From Pogonophryne albipinna (lineage: Eukaryota > Chordata > Actinopteri > Perciformes > Artedidraconidae): 64,000 nucleotides of DNA. The notes below the pieces were generated by a model. The model worked only from the letters and a program-made list of their open reading frames with translations, searched no databases and was not told the origin of the DNA. The stretch spans positions 36,919,240 through 36,983,239 of the forward strand of contig CM053252.1 in assembly GCA_028583405.1 (NCBI GenBank), in the 5' to 3' direction. The first letter of the stretch is position 1, and every line of letters begins with the position of its first letter. Shown in pieces: positions 47,257 to 59,900 of the stretch. Made by a program: the position numbers and the translations under genes.

Positions 47257-47722
47257 GCTGGATGTGACGCATTCTGCCCCGAATCCAGACAGTATTTATC
47301 AAAGCAACACAGCAGACTGAAGTAACAGTTTGCATGAGGATGTTGCTCGCTCATCATAGTGTTGTGGTTATAACATATTTGTGTCGGCTGACCAGGAAGT
47401 ATAAATCACAAGGGCTCCCTCGACTTAAAGCAATGGGATTTTTCCTTAGGGTTTTGGAATATGGCACAAAATAAGCCTGACACCACTTTTGTCAACAACA
47501 TCACGATTGAATGGCTTCAGGTCTTCACAGCTAAGATAAAGGTGGCTAATGTTTGGCGTGTAGTATTTGTAAGGGAAACTTCTGTGTAGCAATGCAGTGG
47601 GAGTCACCGACTCAGGAAAGAGACACGGGAAGAGCAGGAGCTTTGATGTCAAACACTGATGGTTTATTTGGAGCTTCGGCCGGATAATTCACATCACAAG
47701 TCCAAGAGCCAGAGGTTCTGAC

Positions 47723-48517
47723 TAGGGATGTCCCGATCACATTTTATTGCTCCCGATCCGATTCCGATCATTTGATTTTGACAATCTGCCGATACCGATT
47801 TTTCCCGATCCGATCTTTATGCAATGCATTAAGAGAAAAAAAAGGTAACAGATAACGGCTGGTCATCCAACGCGATGAGTTCAGCTATCTTGGCTGTTAT
47901 TTGTTTGGCCTTTTCACTGTTCTGGGGCAGTTTCTCTTTCCTTTTAAAAGTCTCTGAAAGTGTCGGTTGTTTCAGTGCCGTGTGGCCGCTGTGTACTCGT
48001 CCTGTTGTTGTTGGTGTTTGTTTCTCAGGTGGCGTATTAGATTGGTCGTGTTGAACGTAGCTCTGTTCTTTCCACCACGCGGAACCTCCGCCTTGCAAAC
48101 ATTGCATCTGGCTGTTACACTGCCTTCGCTTTCAATTTTATAATACTTCCAAACTCCTGACATTTTCTCTGTCCCGAGTCCCGAGTCACCAGCTGAACGT
48201 AGCCTCTCGTTAGCTTACTGCTAGACACTGCGCGCCCACTCTGTTGACAGCTTTGAGAGAACTAAGCAACCAGGTCTGAAAACAAGCCCAAAAGAAGCAA
48301 CACATACATGATGTTGTGTCATTTCAAACCAAAACTAAGGCCTCAGGATGACTTTAAGACGTGAACATGGTCATTTTTGTTTTGTAACATTAAATTAAAA
48401 AAAAAAAAATTAGAAAAAAAAAAAAATCCCGATCCCCGATTTTTTTTCTCCCGATCTTTTGAAAATCACGTGATCGGCTCCGATCCCCGATCACGTGATC
48501 GGATCGGGACATCTCTA
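47723..48517 (-). mobile_element. hAT derivative keeping a BED-finger exon, 795 bp
   Basis: Starts TAGGGATGTCCCGATC and ends GATCGGGACATCTCTA. The 8-bp direct repeat GTTCTGAC flanks both ends (47715-47722, 48518-48525). Only the transposase N-terminus remains inside. Confidence 0.92.
47829..48163 (-). pseudogene. BED zinc-finger N-terminus of a hAT transposase
   Basis: ATG at 48163 opens MSGVWKYYKIESEG, followed by the zinc ligands CNVC and HLRNKH, a canonical BED finger, then a Gln run. The frame then ends at 47972, but a neighbouring frame continues with ALKQPTLSETFKRKEKL and ITAKIAELIALDDQPLSV, which are conserved in hAT-Ac transposases, to 47829. One base change in the CAACAACAACAG run would explain the break. 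The catalytic and dimerisation regions are absent. BED fingers bind DNA, so the intact first frame could still make a small DNA-binding peptide. Confidence 0.8.
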
Positions 48518-48630
48518 GTTCTGACTTCACGGTAGAGTTGCCACGTCAAATCTGATGAACTCTACCCGGCCCAGACCCATGTATTTAGCTAGTTCAGAGA
48601 GAATCATCAACATGCTGCATAACAAGATAA

Positions 48631-48765
48631 AATCATAACACCTCTATCAGCTGACGCCAACAGGCAGGAACATAGAATCATAACACCTCTATCAGCTGAC
48701 GTCAACAGGCAGGAACATAGAATCATAACACCTCTATCAGCTGACGCCAACAGGCAGGAACAGGG
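48631..48765. repeat. three 45-bp tandem repeats
   Basis: Units start at 48631, 48676 and 48721 with AATCATAACACCTCTATCAG and differ by a C/T and a few terminal bases. Confidence 0.9.
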
Positions 48766-49068
48766 AGACAGAACACTGAGAGCACAGCAGCCAAGGTTAC
48801 GAGGTGCGTGTGCTCAGTCAGGACAGTTTGAACTGATAAACTGGGTCAAAGTTATGGGCTAAATAAGACTACTACACGCCAAACATTAGCCACCTTTAGC
48901 TGTTATTTCAGATGTAAAAGCTTCAGACTTTCATCAGTTCAGTATTCACTGACGTATGTCATGCTGAAGAATAGGGTTAGGGTTACTCCAGAGATTTCAC
49001 CAAAAACTCTTTTAAAAAAAACATTGAGGTTGAGACGAGGGGCCCTGGAAGTGCTAAAATGCTAACTC

Positions 49069-52600
<3,532 letters not shown>

Positions 52601-53223
52601 TCACACCAAACACAAGTCTGTCTAGCCTACTGCTGCTTCGGTGAAGACATGCAAACATGATGTAGGCTAGGTTGTTTACTGTAGCATTACGTTAGCTTTT
52701 TACTTCTGGCATTTGCACTCATGCTTCAACTATTATGAACGTGGTGTTAATATGCGGAGATTATCCTGTTGAACAAAATCTGTTTGCCACAGATATAATT
52801 TTCTCTAATGTCCCAAATCCATTAGAAAAGCATATTGCTTTTTGTCGAGTGCGCTTGTGCGATGCTAACTTCCGGTTGATCCTACAAAAATACATCACCA
52901 TGGCACCAATCTATTGTTCTGTTTGCTGCTGGTCTTTGATGTTTTATATTGTGGAAGAGTGTAATTTAATCTTTCCCACCACTTATTTGTATAATTTAAC
53001 CATAGTGGGCAGAGAGGTGTCAGTGGGCGTGGCTCAGTTATGTGGTTAGCACAGTAGCAGTTTGCATGCTAACATAATAGAGCATAATATGGATGTATTA
53101 ATAGAGCAGGATACAACGTCATTCTTGTTGCCAATTTATCAAACTGTGGTACTGCAATCTGAAAAGGTGTAAAAAAAAAGATTTAGTACTTTAATATAAT
53201 TAGGGCTATTTATCTGTTACATT
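52601..53223. other. no gene seen
   Basis: A 104-codon plus frame at 52735 has no recognised domain; judged non-coding. Confidence 0.35.
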
Positions 53224-53760
53224 ATCCATCCATCCATCCATCTTCTCCCGCTTATCCGTGGTCGGGTTGCGGAGGTAGCAGTTCCAGCAGAGAGCCCCAA
53301 ACTTTCTTTTCCCTGCCCACATCAACCAGCTCTGACTGGGGGATCCCAAGGCGCTCCTAGGCCAGAGAAGATATATAATCCCTCCACCTGGTCCTAGGTC
53401 TACCCCTTGGTCTCCTCCCAGCTGGACATGCCTGGAACATCTCCCTAGGGAGGCGCCCAGGTGGCATCCTTACTAGGTGCCCGAACCACCTCAACTGGCT
53501 CCTTTCGACGCGAAGGAGGAGCGGCTCAACTCTGAGTCCCTCCCGGATGACTGAACTTCTCACCATATCCCTAAGGGAGACGCCAGACACCCTGCGGAGA
53601 AAACCCATCTTGGGCGCTTGTATCCGCGAAGGCCCCCTCCAGGATCCTTACGAGAGTAAAAAGCTGATCCGTCGTTCCACGACCAGGACAGAATCCGCAT
53701 TGTTCCTCCTCAATCTGAGGTTCGACAATCGGCCTGACCCTCCTTTCGAGTACCTTAGAG
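53224..53760 (-). mobile_element. Rex3/RTE LINE fragment with internal deletion
   Basis: The minus strand reads LERRVRPIVEPQIEEEQCGF from the reverse transcriptase, then jumps to the C-terminal region ending RWFGHLVRMPPGRLPRE and GRRPRGRPRTRWRD. These are typical of fish Rex3/RTE LINEs. The 3' end is the ATCC (GGAT on the minus strand) repeat at 53224-53241. The middle of the reverse transcriptase is missing and the 5' end abuts a hAT terminus. Confidence 0.8.
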
Positions 53761-53761
53761 C

Positions 53762-54130
53762 AGTGTTTTTCAAAGTGGGGACCCGACCCCCCGGGTGGCC
53801 GCCAGGGGGCGCCAGGGGGGTCACGCAAAGTTTGAGGGAAAGGGGAATTTTTTTTTTTTTAAAGTTACATTTATTTATTTTTTATTAATAACTGCATATC
53901 TATCAATCTATGTGTCCTTTGATGCCAATCTTTTAATATTTTTTACTTATTCATATATATTTTTGTTAAATCACACGACCGCCTTTCAAGCCAATCAGAA
54001 TCGAGCTGCCACTACTGAGAGTGAAACTGAGTATTTGAGTAAGTGAGAGCTAGTGAATATTTCACTCTGCAGCTGGATGAGAGCACGGATGTAGCAAATA
54101 TTGATGTTTATATATATGAATATAAATATT
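53762..54130 (+). mobile_element. hAT terminus with transposase remnant
   Basis: Starts CAGTGTTTTTCAAAGTGGGG, a hAT terminus directly against the Rex3 fragment. At about 54063-54095 the plus strand reads LQLDESTDVAN, a conserved block of ZBED/Charlie-type hAT transposases. The other terminus and the expected second CCTTAGAG duplication were not found. Confidence 0.6.
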
Positions 54131-54742
54131 TGTATTGTTATGGCATAAGTAGCTTTCAAAAATGCTAAAAATATGTTAATAGCTTGGTTTCACTTGACGT
54201 CACACCGCTGCGTTCCTTTGGCGCGAAATTCCATTGGAGGTCATGAAGTAATTTTCTACAGAGGATCTAGCTGCTGTTACCATTGTGAAAATGCCGGTGT
54301 GTTGTGTAGTTTACGGCAGAGATGTTCACAAGTCTTTTTTTGCAAGTCCAAGTCAAGTCTCAAGTCTTTGGTCACGAGTCCAAGTCAAGTCTCAAGTCTT
54401 TGTGGGGTGAGACTTGATCAAGTCTCAAGTCTTTGGTCACGAGTCCAAGTCAAGTCTCAAGTCTCTAAAAAATAAAAGTCTCATGTCTCTTCTGGTTGTA
54501 ATAAGCCTTCTATTGTCTGCTGCTATCCAGTCTGTTAAGAATACTGCACAGCTATATCTAATAAATTCAAAGCATTTACTGTATTATTATCACTCCTATA
54601 TCTATTAGCATACAGTATCAGTACTGATTAGTTGTTTGTTATATGATCACTTTAAACAGGCTATTGCAATGCAATATGAGGAAAAACATCACACTTTAGC
54701 TAAATGCAAACAACTTATAAGCAAAACACTTCAGAATCAGAA

Positions 54743-54792
54743 ATCAGTATCACAAATACTTTATTAATCCCCCGCAGGGAAACTGTGTTAAA
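54743..54792 (-). repeat. short retroposon 3' tail
   Basis: AATACTTTATTAATCCCCCG followed by CAGGGAAACT is a common fish retroposon tail on the minus strand. Confidence 0.45.
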
Positions 54793-55496
54793 AGTAAACA
54801 TTTGTTCTGTGCCATTTGCAACTAAAAACTATTGCTGCAATATTATTTGAAATATACTGAACTGGTGATATTAAAACATGACCTGTTCCAAAAGAGATAT
54901 CTACCATTAACACCATTTACCAGCCAAATGCTGGTAAATCATGCAAGTGGCTGGTACTGTATGTTGCACGCACCAGCCAAAAATAACAATGGCAATCTAT
55001 TGAGTGGCTGGTAAAATTTCAACATTCACTAGGCTAGCCATTTGGCCAGTGGACAAAAATGTTAAAATTTGACCTCTGCAACCGTATTGTTTAATTACAC
55101 TGGGTCTCTAATGACATCTTTTAAGTCTACTATAAATAAACATATTCCTCTATCCTCTCACTCAAACCCTGTGTAATGGTAACCTGATAAACCTGTAACA
55201 TTAACGTTACGTGGTCAACAATAAACCTGTAACCTGCCTATAAACCGACAGATGTATTTATGTATGTAACTATGTATTTTTCTACGTTTAACGTTAGCCA
55301 GTAGATGGTGGCAGCGGAACGTAATGATTAACGTTACCGACCTTTTTTATGTCATGTCAAGTGTTGGATGTCAACGCCACTCAACGCAAACAAGTGTGAC
55401 AAGCAAACATTCACTCATCTTTTCAAATATTCAGTTACAAAGCTAGTAGCAAGCTAAGTTAACATTACATAGCTGATGCTGAGCTAAACATGTTTG

Positions 55497-55712
55497 CTAA
55501 CCGTCCATATGCGTTAATGTGACTGACCTCTCCGGGTGAGTTTTCAAGTGCCTGATGAAATTTGACGTTGTTGCACCAGCATCCTTGATTTTAATATTGC
55601 AGACTTTGCAGTGTGCGCTCCTTTTGTTGGTGCCGCAGGCGTTTTGTTCGAAGTTTTTATAGTTGAACATAATTACAAGCGGTACAGCTGCAGGTGTGCC
55701 GCCGGTCGCCAT
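55497..55712 (-). pseudogene. BED zinc-finger exon of a hAT transposase
   Basis: ATG at 55712 opens 71 codons with MATGGTPAAVPLV, FNYKNFEQN, zinc ligands CKVC and HLKTH in BED-finger spacing. No catalytic domain follows within the element. A MITE sits only 25 bases upstream of the ATG, in the presumed leader or promoter. Whether it is expressed cannot be told. Confidence 0.75.
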
Positions 55713-55737
55713 GGTGTTACCATGATGTTAATGTTAA

Positions 55738-56024
55738 ATGTGGGGTAGGTAAGTTTGAGAAACCGGCTCGAGATACACTTTTTGTTATATTCCATGGAAT
55801 ACTCTTAACATCCCGATAGCCGGCCCGGCTAAAATAACTGGATGGCCTACCTGCCTGTCAGCCTCCCATCGGGGCACAAACTTATCTAGTGCCCTCATTG
55901 GTCATGTGCGCGTTCGTGTGTGTTGGAGGAGGGGCTCTGTGAGGAAGTGGCAGATTTTCTCCGGTTGTGTATTTTCAAATTCTAGCGATCTCGAGCCGGT
56001 TTCTCAAACTTACCTACCCCACCT
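55738..56024. mobile_element. TTAA-flanked palindromic MITE, second copy
   Basis: TTAA at 55734-55737 and 56025-56028. Same termini and inner sequence (GAGAAACCGGCTCGAGATAC) as 41986-42367, with an internal deletion of about 95 bp. Confidence 0.85.
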
Positions 56025-56192
56025 TTAATACGCCAAAAATAGAAAACACAATGATTGTTCACGAGTCCCAAAACACGAGTCCAAGTCGAGTCCGAAGTCT
56101 TTTGAGCAGGAGTCCAAGTCAAGTCTGAAGTCTCTGTGTGTGCGACTTAAGTGCGACTCGAGTCCGAGTCACAAACTCGAGTCCCCATCTCT

Positions 56193-56347
<155 letters not shown>

Positions 56348-56412
56348 ACTTATATCTTGTATGTGTGTTTTTACTTTTTAGTTCATAGCTCACTGCACTC
56401 TGTTTTCTTTAG

Positions 56413-56600
56413 GCAAGGCAAGTTTATTTATATAGCACTTTTCAACACAAGGCAATTCAAAGTGCTTTACAAAAAATGAAAGACATTAAGAAAATGGCAT
56501 TTAAAATCAGTCATTCAAAAGAAAAGCAAATAAAAATAAACGTTAAAAGAAAAAAGAAAAAAATACATGAATTTAGCCTCTCTTGTTATGTCTCCTCTGT
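56413..56600 (-). mobile_element. L2-like LINE 3' tail
   Basis: Almost the same tail as at 6903 (AAGGCAAGTTTATTTATATA, AAAAAATGAAAGACATTAAG), minus orientation, about 0.3 kb upstream of the repeat gene. Confidence 0.75.
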
Positions 56601-56935
56601 GCTTTTGCCAGTGTGTATTTTTCTGTGCGTGATTTTGAAGTTGTGTATGCATTTCCACAGTGTAGAGTAGAAATCTAAAAAAAAACTAAGAAAATAGTTC
56701 CCCAAGACAAGAGTTCCATATCCAAGGGTTACGGAACACAAGGTTCCAGAATTTCCAAGACAAGGAGTCAGAATCCTCCTTCCTTCCAGCCACATTCAGC
56801 CACCTGAACACACGCTGTTCACTTCTGTCTGTGCCATCAACTGATCAACTTGACTACTCTCTAGTCTCTCGTTGGAAAATTGTAATTGTGTTTTTAAGTC
56901 TGTTCTGTACTCTGATATACAGCAACAGTATATCA

Positions 56936-59900
56936 ATGGAGTCCATTGAAGAAAGCAGAGGCAACTCTGCTATGGCTTCAGCAACTCCACGTTCTGTTAC
57001 CCCTGCTTCTACCCAGGATGGTTCAACAGTCAGCGAGAGTATTCAGAAATCCAGCAACAAAATGTCCATGGATTTCCTTGAAGGAAGCAAAGGCATCTAC
57101 AGACCCATCAGGGTGTTGTTCGACACTCCCATATATGAGCGGGCTCTGCAGATCTGCTGGCATATCAGCTCTTACAAGACCAAGATCGCCCTGGTGATAG
57201 AACTTTTGCGGCTTCAGCAGAAAGACATGATCCCATCTGAGGTGACTGTCGATGACATGACAGACCTGCTGCGAGAAGAAAGCAAAAGCTCACTGAGAGT
57301 GCAGCTCTGGGACTTTGAACTAGAGGACCGTGATGAAGACGTTGCAAAGCCTCTTCTCAATCTGTTGTGGGAGGTGATCAACAGCATGAAAATGCGAGAC
57401 ATCGTGTTTGAAGCCAGAAGGCTGCTCATGTCCCCAAGTGACATCCCTGCTGGTTTTCGTCACCCAAAGCTGATGAACTTGGCTCAGGAGTACGGTAGGA
57501 GACTGACAGAGCGACTGCAGTCTGCCCCCAGCTCCAAACTGCTCGGCCCACGAGATGTGGTGTTGCAGGTGGTACCAAAAGTCCTACAAGGCTTCTGGTC
57601 ACCTCCTCGAAGCACCTTTCTCAACATGCCCTCGCAGAAGCTCAATCAAATGGCTGTTGGGGTTACTAAGTGTGTTTTGGACAAACTCTCCAATGCTTTG
57701 TCCAATGTGCACCATCAGGTCACCTTCTCTTGCTCCATCAGAGATGCCATGGTCGTGTCTATCCAGGAAAAGGTTAGACAGATGTACCCGGCTCAATACA
57801 TCTGGAGGAGGGAGCTAAACTCCTTTGCAGCACAAATACTGAACACCATTGCAGATGCTGCAGCGAGTGAGATGTGTGCGCTGTTTGAGCCTCAGAACAA
57901 CACACATGTGGTTGAAAATTCAAGCAACGAAAGAAACTGCAGCCAGCTAGCAGATGTAGTGGATGGTGCAGAGACCATTCACACCCTGGCTGGAGATCTG
58001 AATGAGGAGCTTGGTCTGGAGGAAGACAGAGAACCAATTCAGGAACCTGTCTCTTCTCCTTCACCTACTCCTCTGACACCAAGTACTGAACCTTCTGCCA
58101 AAGTCAGCTTGGAGGAAGAACCATTTGCCTCTGCGCCAAACCTTGAATACAACTCTGCTGTGGTTCCAGCCCTGCTCTCTTCTGTGACCACTGCTGATGA
58201 GCCTCCTGCCATCACTGTCACCCAGGATGGTTCAACAGTCAGTGAGAGTTGTCTGATGTCCAGCAACAAAATGTCCATGGATTTCCTTGAAGGAAGCAAA
58301 GGCATCTACAGACCCATCAGGGTGTTGTTCGACACTCCCATATATGAGCGGGCTCTGCAGATCTGCTGGCATATCAGCTCTTACAAGACCAAGATCGCCC
58401 TGGTGATAGAACTTTTGCGGCTTCAGCAGAAAGACATGATCCCATCTGAGGTGACTGTCGATGACATGACAGACCTGCTGCGAGAAGAAAGCAAAAGCTC
58501 ACTGAGAGTGCAGCTCTGGGACTTTGAACTAGAGGACCGTGATGAAGACGTTGCAAAGCCTCTTCTCAATCTGTTGTGGGAGGTGATCAACAGCATGAAA
58601 ATGCGAGACATCGTGTTTGAAGCCAGAAGGCTGCTCATGTCCCCAAGTGACATCCCTGCTGGTTTTCGTCACCCAAAGCTGATGAACTTGGCTCAGGAGT
58701 ACGGTAGGAGACTGACAGAGCGACTGCAGTCTGCCCCCAGCTCCAAACTGCTCGGCCCACGAGATGTGGTGTTGCAGGTGGTACCAAAAGTCCTACAAGG
58801 CTTCTGGTCACCTCCTCGAAGCACCTTTCTCAACATGCCCTCGCAGAAGCTCAATCAAATGGCTGTTGGGGTTACTAAGTGTGTTTTGGACAAACTCTCC
58901 AATGCTTTGTCCAATGTGCACCATCAGGTCACCTTCTCTTGCTCCATCAGAGATGCCATGGTCGTGTCTATCCAGGAAAAGGTTAGACAGATGTACCCGG
59001 CTCAATACATCTGGAGGAGGGAGCTAAACTCCTTTGCAGCACAAATACTGAACACCATTGCAGATGCTGCAGCGAGTGAGATGTGTGCGCTGTTTGAGCC
59101 TCAGAACAACACACATGTGGTTGAAAATTCAAGCAACGAAAGAAACTGCAGCCAGCTAGCAGATGTAGTGGATGGTGCAGAGACCATTCACACCCTGGCT
59201 GGAGATCTGAATGAGGAGCTTGGTCTGGAGGAAGACAGAGAACCAATTCAGGAACCTGTCTCTTCTCCTTCACCTACTCCTCTGACACCAAGTACTGAAC
59301 CTTCTGCCAAAGTCAGCTTGGAGGAAGAACCATTTGCCTCTGCGCCAAACCTTGAATACAACTCTGCTGTGGTTCCAGCCCTGCTCTCTTCTGTGACCAC
59401 TGCTGATGAGCCTCCTGCCATCACTGTCACCCAGGATGGTTCAACAGTCAGTGAGAGTTGTCTGATGTCCAGCAACAAAATGTCCATGGATTTCCTTGAA
59501 GGAAGCAAAGGCATCTACAGACCCATCAGGGTGTTGTTCGACACTCCCATATATGAGCGGGCTCTGCAGATCTGCTGGCATATCAGCTCTTACAAGACCA
59601 AGATCGCCCTGGTGATAGAACTTTTGCGGCTTCAGCAGAAAGACATGATCCCATCTGAGGTGACTGTCGATGACATGACAGACCTGCTGCGAGAAGAAAG
59701 CAAAAGCTCACTGAGAGTGCAGCTCTGGGACTTTGAACTAGAGGACCGTGATGAAGACGTTGCAAAGCCTCTTCTCAATCTGTTGTGGGAGGTGATCAAC
59801 AGCATGAAAATGCGAGACATCGTGTTTGAAGCCAGAAGGCTGCTCATGTCCCCAAGTGACATCCCTGCTGGTTTTCGTCACCCAAAGCTGATGAACTTGG

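Larger units (their letters stand above)
47528..48906. repeat. LTR-like block with inverted ends
   Basis: AAAGGTGGCTAATGTTTGGC plus GTGTAGTA at the left is repeated in inverted sense at about 48869-48898. Inside, the minus strand has an AATAAACC signal and a CGGTGACTCCCACTG end reminiscent of an LTR beginning TGTAGTA and ending TACTACA. The flanks are inverted and not direct, which a solo LTR should not show. A hAT element interrupts the block. Confidence 0.45.

Noticed and set aside
48631..48765. Possible CRISPR-like array
   Set aside because: Three contiguous 45-bp tandem units with no variable spacers, in a vertebrate genome; an ordinary minisatellite.
52735..53049. 104-codon plus frame as a small gene
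   Set aside because: No recognised domain, no splice or promoter context, and it sits among repeat remnants.
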